A program made the translations under genes and the position numbers. The notes beneath the pieces are model-generated. The model did not search any database. It saw only the letters and a program-made list of their open reading frames with translations, and was not told the origin of the DNA. A stretch of 64,000 bases of DNA from Sulfurimonas sp. (GTDB taxonomy: Bacteria > Campylobacterota > Campylobacteria > Campylobacterales > Sulfurimonadaceae): the NCBI GenBank assembly GCA_028044295.1, contig JAOFSE010000002.1, positions 123,668-187,667 on the forward strand, in the 5' to 3' direction. Below, one piece after another: positions 46,145 through 55,158 of the stretch (its first letter is position 1; each line of letters starts with the position of its first letter).

Positions 46145-47653
46145 ATGTTTGATAAATTTGCAGCTTTAGTATCACTAATAACCGTACTACTATTAAGTGG
46201 TTGTGGCCAAGCAAGATACTCACAACCAAGTCCTAATACATATGTTCCACCTAAACCTATAGTGGTCGATAAAATGTTAGTAGCAATTCAAAGTAAAGAT
46301 TTATCAAATGTTAAAAAAGTCATTGACAATGGATATGATGTTTCATCTGCTTCTATTCCATTGGTAAAAGAGGCGGTTAAAAAAGGCACTTATGATATTT
46401 TAAAACTATTGTTAATGGAAGGGGCTAATCCAAATTATGGAGGGACTTCTGATGCTCTAAGTGAAGCTATAGAACTAGAAAACTTACAATATGTTGATTT
46501 ACTAATAACTGCAGGAATAGATGTTAATCTTGCATATAATGGATACAAGGGAGAAATTAGTTATCCAATCATTAGTGCGTCTTGTGATGATACAAGATTT
46601 GAAATCACTAAATCTTTGTTAGCAGCCGGAGCTAATCCAAATGCTAATCAAATAGATGGCTATACAGCACTTCATATAAGTTATGATAGTCTAAGAATAA
46701 CTGAACTTTTACTCTCTATGGGGGCTAATCCAAATCTGACTTCATCAAAAGTCTACTCTACACCTTTAATGTTTGCTGCAATGTATGACAAGGGAGAAGT
46801 ATGTGAATTGTTATTAAATGCAGGTGCTAATGTCAATGTAAGAGATGACAGAGGAATGACAGCATTGGATTATGCTACAGATGCTAAAGGTAAAGTGGAG
46901 AATTATGATGCATATTCAACAATAACAAGTTATGGTGGACGGGCTTTAAAAGATGAATCAAATAGAAGAAGTAATATATTTGCGAAAATATTTGCAACAG
47001 GAGCTATCGCAGGAATTGCTAGTAGTTCAGGAATATCAGCAGAAAACCAAGCGAGTGTATTATCAGCAGCAGTTAATGATATATGGGTTGAGGATGGAAA
47101 AGGTAGTCAGTTAAATAACTTACATAAGAGCGTTCAAGAAGAATTAAAAAATAGACCAAACTCACCACAAAGTCAAATAATTCGTGCCAAAGTAAAACAA
47201 AACACTGCTACAAGTAATTATAAATCTGAATTGAATAAATATCAAGAAGAAAAGAACAGGGTAGCACAAGCAAATCAACAAAATGTCACGCAATCTACTC
47301 AAAGTAACGCTACAACACAAAATAACAAACTCATTGTACAAAATTCAGTAGTAAAAAAACGTCTCTCTACTGCATCTGGATGTGAAGAAAGCACTTACAC
47401 GGCACCAAGTTTTACTGAAGAGGGAAAAGGTGCTACGCCAGGTAATGAACTCTATACTAAATCAGAAAAATATATGAAACAAAAATGTGTTAATAGACAT
47501 TATCGTAAACATGGAAACTTAAAGTTCAAATGTGATGTGTTAAAGAAAGGGAAATACGGATTAAATCTTGAAAGATGTACTTCGCAACCACTTACTTTCA
47601 CTTGCGGATGTGAACGTAAAAAGAGTAAACCAGGTATAGGTGCTATTAGATAG
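46145..47653 (+). CDS. Ankyrin-repeat lipoprotein
   Basis: A 502-residue exported protein with lipoprotein signal MFDKFAALVSLITVLLLSGC (lipobox LLSGC). Residues about 55-270 hold six or so ankyrin-like repeats (AIQSKDLSNVKKVIDNGYDV, LLMEGANPNYGG, SLLAAGANPNANQIDGYTALH, LLLNAGANVNVRDDRGMTALDYA). A Ser/Ala-rich middle and a Gln/Asn-rich linker follow. The C-terminal 100 residues carry six cysteines (GCEEST, QKCVNRHY, FKCDVL, RCTSQ, CGCERK) that could form disulfides. AAAGGA precedes the ATG. It likely sits in the envelope facing the periplasm. Its partner is unknown; secreted or periplasmic ankyrin proteins sometimes act as immunity or binding factors. Confidence 0.82.
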   Translation: MFDKFAALVSLITVLLLSGCGQARYSQPSPNTYVPPKPIVVDKMLVAIQSKDLSNVKKVIDNGYDVSSASIPLVKEAVKKGTYDILKLLLMEGANPNYGGTSDALSEAIELENLQYVDLLITAGIDVNLAYNGYKGEISYPIISASCDDTRFEITKSLLAAGANPNANQIDGYTALHISYDSLRITELLLSMGANPNLTSSKVYSTPLMFAAMYDKGEVCELLLNAGANVNVRDDRGMTALDYATDAKGKVENYDAYSTITSYGGRALKDESNRRSNIFAKIFATGAIAGIASSSGISAENQASVLSAAVNDIWVEDGKGSQLNNLHKSVQEELKNRPNSPQSQIIRAKVKQNTATSNYKSELNKYQEEKNRVAQANQQNVTQSTQSNATTQNNKLIVQNSVVKKRLSTASGCEESTYTAPSFTEEGKGATPGNELYTKSEKYMKQKCVNRHYRKHGNLKFKCDVLKKGKYGLNLERCTSQPLTFTCGCERKKSKPGIGAIR

Positions 47654-47673
47654 TCAAACTTCAAGTTTGACTA
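47651..47673 (+). terminator. Hairpin at the ankyrin gene stop
   Basis: TAGTCAAACTT and AAGTTTGACTA form an 11-bp inverted repeat separated by one base (about 9 bp with a 5-base loop in practice). It starts at the TAG stop codon itself. The T tail is weak. Confidence 0.55.
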
Positions 47674-47727
47674 TAATCTGTACCTTTTGGAGTTTTTAGC
47701 TCATTTTTAATGGTGGCTTAAAAAGTT

Positions 47728-47753
47728 GTTCCAAATATAAGAGGCTTATGAAC
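47728..47753 (+). repeat. GTTCCAAATAT repeat, copy 2
   Basis: A 26-bp element of form GTTC-N18-GAAC that begins GTTCCAAATAT. It matches the inverted copy at 54923-54948 at 21 of 26 positions. Copies 2 and 3 flank the metal-efflux operon. Confidence 0.6.
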
Positions 47754-47877
47754 ATTAAAATCTAGTAGTTCTTGACTTTTATATATCATAAATTGCATCC
47801 GCATAACTATCAAGAAAAGACAAGTCAAATAAAGTATTTCAGAAAGTGGAATATATATTTTATAATAAAATTAAAAT

Positions 47878-47893
47878 TAACATTATAATGTTA
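47878..47893 (+). promoter_or_regulatory. Promoter and palindromic operator of the metal-efflux operon
   Basis: TAACATTATAATGTTA is a perfect 16-bp palindrome that contains a TATAAT -10 box (47884-47889) 15 bases before the first ATG of the operon. A dimeric repressor bound here would block RNA polymerase. No repressor gene is adjacent, so the regulator would be encoded elsewhere. Confidence 0.6.
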
Positions 47894-47903
47894 CAATGGC
47901 TAG

Positions 47904-48209
47904 ATGAAATCAAAAAGCATAGTAGCATTGGCATTACTGTTTATAATGAGCTTCTCTCTCCTTCACGAGTTTACATTTGCTTATTTAGATGATGACCATT
48001 GTACTACTGCTGAATATGTAGCTGAACTTGAAGGCCCAATAGAAAAAGGTGATATATGTGATATACATTATGAATATCATAACACTTATATACTACCTCA
48101 AGTCAATACTGCATTTAATGCCTTACAAATTAGCTATAGTCAAATTTCAAGAAGTGATTCTTATCTTTTTAAAACTTACTCAAAAACGATTAAACCTCCT
48201 ATCACTTAA
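47904..48209 (+). CDS. Small exported protein heading the metal-efflux operon
   Basis: A 101-residue protein with signal peptide (MKSKSIVALALLFIMSFSLLHEFTFA). The mature part begins YLDDDHCTTAEYVAELEGP and contains CDIHYEYHN, so it has two cysteines and several His/Asp residues that could bind metal in the periplasm. It is not a recognised family to me. It is the first gene after the palindromic promoter and lies 53 bases before the outer-membrane channel gene, which suggests a periplasmic accessory of the efflux system. Confidence 0.7.
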   Translation: MKSKSIVALALLFIMSFSLLHEFTFAYLDDDHCTTAEYVAELEGPIEKGDICDIHYEYHNTYILPQVNTAFNALQISYSQISRSDSYLFKTYSKTIKPPIT

Positions 48210-48262
48210 TACCTCCTTCAACCTATACCTATACAATTTTTTTATTATTACAAAGGATAATT

Positions 48263-49432
48263 ATGTTCAGAAATATAATTATATCTCTACTATTATGCAC
48301 ATATTTGAGTGCAGAAAGTTTTGATGAATTTTTACAAAAGGCTATAAAAAATAGTCCTTATTTAGAGTCTTTGGCTTTATCTGTTAAGCAAACAAAAGAA
48401 GAGGGTGAGATTCTTACTAGATATAAAAACCCTACTTTAGAGTTAGAGTATTCCTCACTTAACCCAGATTTGGGTTCTAGTGATGATTCATATCGTGTTA
48501 ATCTTTCACAGCCTATTCGTTTATGGGGTGTTGGTGATGATAAAAGAGATGTTGTGAATAGTAGTATCAATACTGCAAATGCAAGTTACTCTCAAAAAAG
48601 AGCTATTTTCATTCGTGATATTTCACTTTTATACACAAACTATTCAAAGATGAAAATGCTACTTAAACTAGGTGATGAAGAATTGAATATTGCTAAAAAA
48701 ATATATGACATATCTATTGCAGAATTTGAAGAAGGCAGAATCTCAAAAGGATTAAAGCTTCACTCTTTAGTAGAATATGAAATAGCCAATAATTCAAAAG
48801 AAGCTTTGTCTTTAGATGAATTGGAGTCATATTTTTCACTATTGAAATTTGCAGGAATCAACGAAGAGATAGAGATTGAAGAGAATTATTTATTTAGCGT
48901 AAATGGTGATATTCAAAATATTAAAAACCCTAGTGTCGTTCTTTTAGAAAATCAACAAAATCAAGCACTATCTAAAGTGAAATTAAATTCTAATAGTCTG
49001 GAATGGATAAATTTATTTGCTGAGTTAGAAAATGAACCAGACCAAGATATATATAGAGTTGGTCTGGAGTTTCCCTTAGCGATATTCAATAATAAGTCTC
49101 AAGAAAAGACTATAGCTATGTTGAAAGCATCAAGTTCAGAGCTTTTAATTCAAAATGAGACAAATCGTTTAAATATGGATTTCTTAAGGCTTAAAAGAGA
49201 GAGAGCATCATTAACTAAACTGTATGAGAGTAATGAAAACATACTAAATATACAGCTTGAGCTTCTAAAAATGCACGAAGATAGCTATAAAATTTCACAT
49301 ACAAACTTGCTTCAACTACAAGAAGTTAACAATAAAGTTATTAAGACGAAAAAAAGTCTTATTCAAATACAAACAGCATTAGATAAAAATGCTATTTACA
49401 CTAATTATTCTAAAGGAAATTTCAATGAATAG
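48263..49432 (+). CDS. TolC-family outer-membrane efflux channel
   Basis: A 389-residue protein with signal peptide (MFRNIIISLLLCTYLSA) and the two long coiled-coil/strand repeats of TolC-type channels: SFDEFLQKAIKNSPYLESLALSVKQTKEEGEI at the start and long helices such as NESNILNIQLELLKMHEDSYKISHTNLLQLQEVNN-type sequence near the end. It is the CzcC/CusC-position member of a tripartite metal exporter. AAAGGA precedes the ATG. Its 3' end overlaps the adaptor gene by 8 bases. Confidence 0.88.
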   Translation: MFRNIIISLLLCTYLSAESFDEFLQKAIKNSPYLESLALSVKQTKEEGEILTRYKNPTLELEYSSLNPDLGSSDDSYRVNLSQPIRLWGVGDDKRDVVNSSINTANASYSQKRAIFIRDISLLYTNYSKMKMLLKLGDEELNIAKKIYDISIAEFEEGRISKGLKLHSLVEYEIANNSKEALSLDELESYFSLLKFAGINEEIEIEENYLFSVNGDIQNIKNPSVVLLENQQNQALSKVKLNSNSLEWINLFAELENEPDQDIYRVGLEFPLAIFNNKSQEKTIAMLKASSSELLIQNETNRLNMDFLRLKRERASLTKLYESNENILNIQLELLKMHEDSYKISHTNLLQLQEVNNKVIKTKKSLIQIQTALDKNAIYTNYSKGNFNE

Positions 49433-50531
49433 AATATCTATATTTCTATTACTATCTATTACCTCATTATTTGGTATAAATGTACCAACTGAACACTCCA
49501 AGCTACATTCATTTGGAAAGTCAATAGAATTAAACTCTAAAATCATTCAGTTGTCGAATGCAAAGCAATCAGTAACCTCACTAGTTAATGGGCATCTGGA
49601 AAAATATTTTGTTGAGGCTGGTCAAAATGTAAAAGCTGGGCAAAAAATTGCTTTAATAGAATCAATATTAGTTTCTAAAATGACAGCAGATTATATCTCA
49701 TATAAAAAACAGTTTACAAGTTTAGAAGAAAATTATAGTGCCAACAAAAAACTTTATGAAAAAGGTATGCTATCTCTTCAAAAGTTAAACACTTTAAGTA
49801 ACGAACTAAATTCTATGCGTGCCAATGCTTCAGCTTTAGAATCACAATTAGGAACACTTGGTATTGATACTAATAATATAAAGGAAGCAACAGGTAATTT
49901 TATTCTTTACGCGCATAGTGCAGGACGAGTGTCAAGTCTTCTTCAACCATTGCATACAGTAATTAGAGAGGATGAAGCATTAATAACTATAATAAAAAAC
50001 CAAGCATTTTATGTAAAGTCTTATCTACCGTTAGAGTATTCTAATGTAGTAAAAGTTGGTCAAAAGCTTAGTGTGAATTACAATGGTAGAAAAATTGTAA
50101 CTCATGTAGCCCAAATACTACCAGAATTAGATGTGAAAACACAAAGAATAATTGTGCTGTCAAGTATTGATGAAAAAGCAGATGATTTGTTTATTAACAC
50201 ATTTGTTTCATCTACTCTTTATTTTGAGCCAACAAAAAAACAAGTGGCTGTCAAGAAGTCAGCATTGTCATTCTTCAATAATGAGTGGGTAGTCTTTATT
50301 CATAAGCTAGACCACGATGAAGAAAAACATGATGAACATGATGAAGAAGAACATGATGAAAATGAAGAGGAGACAGTTCCATACGAAGCTCGTGTTGTTG
50401 AAATTATTAATCATGACGATGATTACGTAGGAGTTCAAGGCTTAGAAGTAGGTGAAGAATATGTCAGTGACAAGAGCTATTATGTGAAGTCAATGATGTT
50501 AAAATCATCACTTGGCGAGCATGGGCATTAG
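49425..50531 (+). CDS. RND periplasmic adaptor with His/Asp/Glu-rich loop
   Basis: A membrane fusion protein of 368 residues from the ATG at 49425 (MNRISIFLLLSITSLFG), preceded by AAAGGA; the track start at 49389 lies in the channel gene. The lipoyl/barrel-sandwich part (VNGHLEKYFVEAGQNVKAGQKIALIES), the helical hairpin (LYEKGMLSLQKLNTLSNELNSMR) and the beta-barrel (FYVKSYLPLEYSNVVKVGQKLSV) follow the usual order. Near the C-terminus is an insertion of His, Asp and Glu (LDHDEEKHDEHDEEEHDENEE) that is a likely metal-binding loop. It connects the channel with the RND pump 10 bases downstream. Confidence 0.88.
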   Translation: MNRISIFLLLSITSLFGINVPTEHSKLHSFGKSIELNSKIIQLSNAKQSVTSLVNGHLEKYFVEAGQNVKAGQKIALIESILVSKMTADYISYKKQFTSLEENYSANKKLYEKGMLSLQKLNTLSNELNSMRANASALESQLGTLGIDTNNIKEATGNFILYAHSAGRVSSLLQPLHTVIREDEALITIIKNQAFYVKSYLPLEYSNVVKVGQKLSVNYNGRKIVTHVAQILPELDVKTQRIIVLSSIDEKADDLFINTFVSSTLYFEPTKKQVAVKKSALSFFNNEWVVFIHKLDHDEEKHDEHDEEEHDENEEETVPYEARVVEIINHDDDYVGVQGLEVGEEYVSDKSYYVKSMMLKSSLGEHGH

Positions 50532-50541
50532 GTGATAAATT

Positions 50542-53500
50542 ATGTTAAATAAACTTATTGATTTATCACTAAAGTACAAGCTTTTAGTATTGACCTTTTT
50601 CATAGTAATTACTGTTTTTGGCTTTAAGGCTTATCAAGAGATACCTATAGACGCTTTTCCTGACATTACGCCTAAGCAAGTTGTCATTTATACAGAGAGT
50701 CCTGGTAACTCAGCTGAGGATATAGAAAAGTTACTCACATATCCAATAGAGTCAGCTTTATCAGGTATGGCTGGAGTGAAAATGATTATGTCAAATTCTT
50801 TCTTTGGTTTATCCTATGTTTCTGTATTTTTTGAAGATGATTTAGACATTTACTTTCTACGTCAACTAGTAAGTGAAAGACTAACTGGAATAAATATCCC
50901 GCAAGGCTGGGGGAAACCTGTATTAGGACCGAATACTACAGGTCTTGGACAAGTATTTTGGTATGAGATAAAAGATAGCACAGACAAATATTCACTTCGT
51001 GAGATTAGAGAGATGCAAGACTACATTGTGACTCCTTTATTTAAAAGTGTAAGTGGTATTGAAGAGGTAGTTGGATGGGGTGGACATGAAAAGCAATACA
51101 ATGTGCTCATAGATACTAAGAAACTTCAAAATATTGGTGTTACATATGGAGATGTTGTTAGTGCTTTACAAAAAAGCAATCGCTCCGCAGGTGGTCAATA
51201 CCTAGAGTTTAACCGTGAACAATATCTTATCCGTGGTGCAGGACTTTATAATAGTTTGGACGATATTCGTAACACTGTTGTTAAGTTTGAAGCAGGACAA
51301 TCTGTGACTATACAAGATGTTGCTACTGTTGAAGCAGGTTCAGCACCTAGGTTTGGAGCTGTAAGTATAGATGGTAATGAAGCAGTAATGGGAATGGTTC
51401 TACAAAGGACTGCGACAAATGCTGCTCAAGTTGTAGAATTAATCAAAGAAAAAATCGATACAGTAAACTCAGCACTTCCAAAAGGTGTTACTATTGAGAC
51501 TATTTACGATAGAACAGAGATAACTCATAAAGCGGTAAGTACAATGACAACTGCTCTTATATCTGGAGTTATTTTAGTTGCAATAGTTCTATTCTTATTC
51601 TTATTTGAACTTCGTTCTGCGTTTATAGTTATTGTATCTTTGCCACTTTCTCTTCTTATAGCATTTTTACTTATGGACTATTACAACTTAAGTGCGAATC
51701 TTATGAGTCTTAGTGGTCTTGCAATAGCAGTAGGAATGATTGTTGATGGAACCATAGTCGTTGTTGAAAATAGCTTTAGAAAGCTTCACGATGAACCAGA
51801 TGCACCTAGACTACAAGTTATATCAGATTCAGCCAAAGAGGTGGCAACACCTGTGACTTTTGCAGTCTTAATTATCGCAGCTGTTTTTATACCTCTTTTA
51901 TCTCTTGATGGATTAGCAGGTAAACTTTATAGTCCAATGGCATTGAATATTGTTTTTGTAATGCTTGGTTCATTACTAGTAGCGTTAGTGCTGGTTCCAG
52001 TTTTAACATTATTATTACTCAAGCCATCAAAGTCTAAAGAAAATCTAGTAATGAAAAGCATCAAAAAAGTTTACACTCCTTTATTGATATCAGCTCTTGC
52101 TAATGCCAAAAAATTTCTAATTGGAATATCTGTAATATTTGTTGTATTAGCTTTTGTATTAACTCAACAAGGTCGTGAGTTTATGCCTGAGCTTAATGAA
52201 GAATCAATTATGTATAGGGTTATATCTATTCCAGGAACAGGATTAGAACAATCAACTCAAACAGCAAGTAAAATTGAGAAGCATATTTTAAAGAACTATC
52301 CTAATGAAGTTACATCTGTTCTTTCAATGATAGGTCGAAGTGAGAAAGGTGAAACAGCTCAAGCAAATTATATGGAGATTCTTTTAACTTTAAAGGATGA
52401 TGTAGTAAATCTTGAGGACTTAACGGATAGTATGAATAAAGATTTAAAGCATACTTTTGAGTATGTTCAGTTTATACCTACTCAACCTATTGCTATGCGT
52501 ATTGAAGAGCTGCTTGAAGGTGTAAAAGCTGAACTTGCAGTTAAAATATATGGTGATGACCAAAAAGTATTAGACTCGATTGCCAAATCTATTCAAGCAA
52601 ATCTAAAAGGTATTGATGGTTTAGAGGAAATGGAAGTTGAAGTTCAACTAGGTCAAGCTCAGATAAAAATTGAACCAAATTATCTAGCACTTGCTCGTTA
52701 TGGGATTAGTGTTGAAGAAGTTATGAATGTAATTCGTAATGGAATTGGTGAAGAGGCTGTTTCTGAAAAGATTGAAGGTATTCGTCGTTTTGGAATTGTT
52801 CCTAAGATAAAAGGTGCAAAAAAAGATATTGAAGCGGTGAAAGCTGTAACAATACGTTCACGAAGTGGTGCTTTAGTAAGCTTAGAACAAATTTGTGACA
52901 TTAGTGTAAGTCATGGTTCATCTTTTATTAAACGTGAGAATCTGAGTAGATATATGGTTTTATCAATGGAAGTAGAAGATAGAGACGTTGCATCGTTTGT
53001 AGACGAAGCTAATCAGATTATTAAAGAACAAGTAAATATTCCAAATGGTTATTATATAGGATGGGCTGGCGACTTTAAAAATATGAAGGAAGCTACTGAG
53101 AGGTTAATGATTATTATTCCAATTACAATACTCTTAGTTATCTTACTTTTATACACAGCTTTCAACTCTCTTTCAAAAGCAATGCTAATTTTAATGAATG
53201 TTCCTTTTGGTTTTATTGGCGGTATTATCGCTCTTCTTATTAGTGGAATTTATCTTTCAGTCTCTGCTATTATAGGATTTTTAGCTATTTTTGCTATTGC
53301 AATTTTAAATGGGATTGTGCTTGTAAGTTTTATCGATGATTTAAGAATAAAGTATCCACATGTAAAATTAGAGACTTTACTTAAAGATGCAACACTTTTA
53401 AGACTTCGTCCAGTGCTTATGACAGCATTTACTACACTATTTGGTATTTTACCACTACTTTACGCTACAGGTGTAGGAAGTGAAATACAGTATCCATTAT

Positions 53501-53646
53501 CAGTTGTTATAACAGGTGGAATTATTAGTTCAACATTATTGACACTGTTGATACTTCCTTCAACTTATTTGTTATTTTACAAAAATGAGCATACACATGA
53601 AGATATTGTACTTCATGATGACAGAAAAAAGAGTGCCTTAGAATAG
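50542..53646 (+). CDS. Heavy-metal efflux RND pump (CzcA/CusA family)
   Basis: A 1034-residue inner-membrane proton/metal antiporter with twelve TM helices and two large periplasmic loops. Family signs: IPIDAFPDITPKQVVIYTESPG near the start, SGLAIAVGMIVDGTIVVVENSFRKL in TM4 and RLRPVLMTAFTTLFGILPLL near the end. Of the TM4 acidic residues known from CzcA, only the one in IVDG is kept. The methionine triad that binds Cu(I) in CusA is not conserved (RIEELLEGVKAELA where CusA has RIDMLATGIKSP). Divalent ions such as Zn, Co, Cd or Ni are therefore more likely than Cu(I); this is inference. Confidence 0.92.
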   Translation: MLNKLIDLSLKYKLLVLTFFIVITVFGFKAYQEIPIDAFPDITPKQVVIYTESPGNSAEDIEKLLTYPIESALSGMAGVKMIMSNSFFGLSYVSVFFEDDLDIYFLRQLVSERLTGINIPQGWGKPVLGPNTTGLGQVFWYEIKDSTDKYSLREIREMQDYIVTPLFKSVSGIEEVVGWGGHEKQYNVLIDTKKLQNIGVTYGDVVSALQKSNRSAGGQYLEFNREQYLIRGAGLYNSLDDIRNTVVKFEAGQSVTIQDVATVEAGSAPRFGAVSIDGNEAVMGMVLQRTATNAAQVVELIKEKIDTVNSALPKGVTIETIYDRTEITHKAVSTMTTALISGVILVAIVLFLFLFELRSAFIVIVSLPLSLLIAFLLMDYYNLSANLMSLSGLAIAVGMIVDGTIVVVENSFRKLHDEPDAPRLQVISDSAKEVATPVTFAVLIIAAVFIPLLSLDGLAGKLYSPMALNIVFVMLGSLLVALVLVPVLTLLLLKPSKSKENLVMKSIKKVYTPLLISALANAKKFLIGISVIFVVLAFVLTQQGREFMPELNEESIMYRVISIPGTGLEQSTQTASKIEKHILKNYPNEVTSVLSMIGRSEKGETAQANYMEILLTLKDDVVNLEDLTDSMNKDLKHTFEYVQFIPTQPIAMRIEELLEGVKAELAVKIYGDDQKVLDSIAKSIQANLKGIDGLEEMEVEVQLGQAQIKIEPNYLALARYGISVEEVMNVIRNGIGEEAVSEKIEGIRRFGIVPKIKGAKKDIEAVKAVTIRSRSGALVSLEQICDISVSHGSSFIKRENLSRYMVLSMEVEDRDVASFVDEANQIIKEQVNIPNGYYIGWAGDFKNMKEATERLMIIIPITILLVILLLYTAFNSLSKAMLILMNVPFGFIGGIIALLISGIYLSVSAIIGFLAIFAIAILNGIVLVSFIDDLRIKYPHVKLETLLKDATLLRLRPVLMTAFTTLFGILPLLYATGVGSEIQYPLSVVITGGIISSTLLTLLILPSTYLLFYKNEHTHEDIVLHDDRKKSALE

Positions 53647-53654
53647 GCTTTTAA

Positions 53655-53676
53655 TGAAGTGCTATTAAGCACTTCA
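53655..53676 (+). terminator. Intercistronic hairpin in the metal operon
   Basis: TGAAGTGCT and AGCACTTCA form a perfect 9-bp stem around ATTA between the pump gene and the PepSY-like gene. There is no T tail, so it may stabilise or attenuate the message rather than end it. Confidence 0.5.
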
Positions 53677-53693
53677 CATAATAAAGGATTAAT

Positions 53694-54014
53694 ATGAAAA
53701 TTATAATTACATTATTAATGCCATTAGTAGTATTCGCTTCTTCGGAAACACTAAGTCCATCAGAGCACAACTCTATTCACGGTTATAATAATAGACCTGT
53801 AGTGAAAATGAATAAAAAATTGAACATGCATAAGTTACATAAGATTGATGAAGAACAAGCAAGAAAGATAGTTGAAGATGATACAAATGAAGAAGTGATT
53901 TCACTAAAGTTAACTCATAGTGGTAGATATATTATATATAAAGCTAGAACAAAAAATTATTTCTTAGTTATAAATGCATTAGACGGAACGATTGAGAATA
54001 AAGAGATAAAATAA
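53694..54014 (+). CDS. Small PepSY-like periplasmic protein
   Basis: A 106-residue exported protein (signal MKIIITLLMPLVVFASS). The second half (IDEEQARKIVEDDTNEEVISLKLTHSGRYIIYKARTKNYFLVINALDGTIENKEI) follows a PepSY domain pattern of helix, two strands and a final D-G-T-I-x-x-K. A histidine-rich part (NSIHGYNN, NMHKLHKI) precedes it. PepSY proteins often accompany metal and redox systems in the periplasm. It lies between the RND pump and the CDF exporter and is probably in the same operon. Confidence 0.72.
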   Translation: MKIIITLLMPLVVFASSETLSPSEHNSIHGYNNRPVVKMNKKLNMHKLHKIDEEQARKIVEDDTNEEVISLKLTHSGRYIIYKARTKNYFLVINALDGTIENKEIK

Positions 54015-54030
54015 TATAAAAAGGTAAGTA

Positions 54031-54921
54031 ATGTCTGTACATCATCATAAAGTAAATGCTAAAAACCTATTTATAGCAATTATTTTAAACATCATTATTA
54101 CAATTGCTCAGCTAATTGGTGGATTAATCTCAGGTTCGCTTGCATTACTTAGTGATGCAATTCATAATTTTAGTGATGTTATTTCCCTTATCACTGCTTA
54201 TGGTGCAAATAGGCTTGCAACAAGACCATCTGATATTGAAAAAACTTTTGGTTACCGTAGAGCAGAGATAATAGCTGCACTTTTTAATTCAGCTACTTTA
54301 ATCGCTATATCAATTTATATAATGATAGAAGCATTTAATAGACTTTATCACCCAGAGCCTATAGATTCTATTCTTGTAATTATTCTTGGAATTTTAGGAA
54401 TTATTGTAAATGGATTTAGTGTACTAATAGTTAAACATGATGCAAAAAAGAATATGAATATGAAAGCAGCCTATTTGCATTTGTTGGCTGATGTCATGAC
54501 ATCTGTTGCTGTAGTTTTAGGTGGTGTACTGATGCATTATTTCAATCTATTTTGGATTGACCCTATTATTTCAATTTTAATTGCTATTTATCTTCTTTGG
54601 GCATCTTTCGCATTACTAAAAAGTGCAATATTTGTATTAATGCATTTTACACCAGTGGACATAGATGTAAATGATGTAATTCAAACGATAACTGAGCAAG
54701 AGCAAATAGATAATATACATCATTTACATCTTTGGCAATTAGATGACAGTCGTATACATTTAGAAGCCCATTTGGATTTTAATGAAAATATTCAACTTCA
54801 AGAATCTACAGATGTTATAGACCTATTAGAAAAAAAGCTAAATAAAGAATTTGGGATTTCTCACATCACTTTTCAATGTGAATATAATAGATGTGACAAT
54901 AAAGAAATGATAAATAAATAA
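54031..54921 (+). CDS. Cation diffusion facilitator (CzcD/ZitB-like) exporter
   Basis: A 296-residue inner-membrane protein with six TM helices and a C-terminal cytoplasmic ferredoxin-like domain. The two metal-site motifs of zinc-type CDF proteins are HNFSDV in TM2 and HLLADV in TM5 (HxxxD in each). A FGYRRAEI segment is typical of the family. The N-terminus MSVHHHKVN and the tail HHLHLWQLDD and CEYNRCDN add potential ligands. It exports Zn or similar divalent ions from cytoplasm to periplasm, where the RND system can take them out of the cell. Confidence 0.93.
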   Translation: MSVHHHKVNAKNLFIAIILNIIITIAQLIGGLISGSLALLSDAIHNFSDVISLITAYGANRLATRPSDIEKTFGYRRAEIIAALFNSATLIAISIYIMIEAFNRLYHPEPIDSILVIILGILGIIVNGFSVLIVKHDAKKNMNMKAAYLHLLADVMTSVAVVLGGVLMHYFNLFWIDPIISILIAIYLLWASFALLKSAIFVLMHFTPVDIDVNDVIQTITEQEQIDNIHHLHLWQLDDSRIHLEAHLDFNENIQLQESTDVIDLLEKKLNKEFGISHITFQCEYNRCDNKEMINK

Positions 54922-54922
54922 A

Positions 54923-54948
54923 GTTCAACAACCTGTAATATTTGGAAC
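54923..54948 (-). repeat. GTTCCAAATAT repeat, copy 3 (inverted)
   Basis: On the minus strand this reads GTTC-N18-GAAC starting with GTTCCAAATAT. It starts directly after the CDF gene stop and mirrors copy 2 on the other side of the operon. Confidence 0.6.
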
Positions 54949-55158
54949 TTTTCAAGACACACATAAATACTGGATGAGGATGTAATTAAAAATTACTTCC
55001 ATTAAAACACTTCTAAACTTTCTAATTTTTGTTGCACACCACAACTCCAATCAAATCAATAACCTCTCAAATATCAATCATTAGTTCAAGTTTTCGTCAT
55101 TTAACTCTATTAAATTATTTACAGATACTAAAATAAAATACTGCATATTTATATTTAA

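Noticed and set aside
48049-48324. ORF of 91 residues overlapping the small exported protein and the TolC-like gene
   Set aside because: It is in another frame across two better supported genes and has no ribosome binding site.
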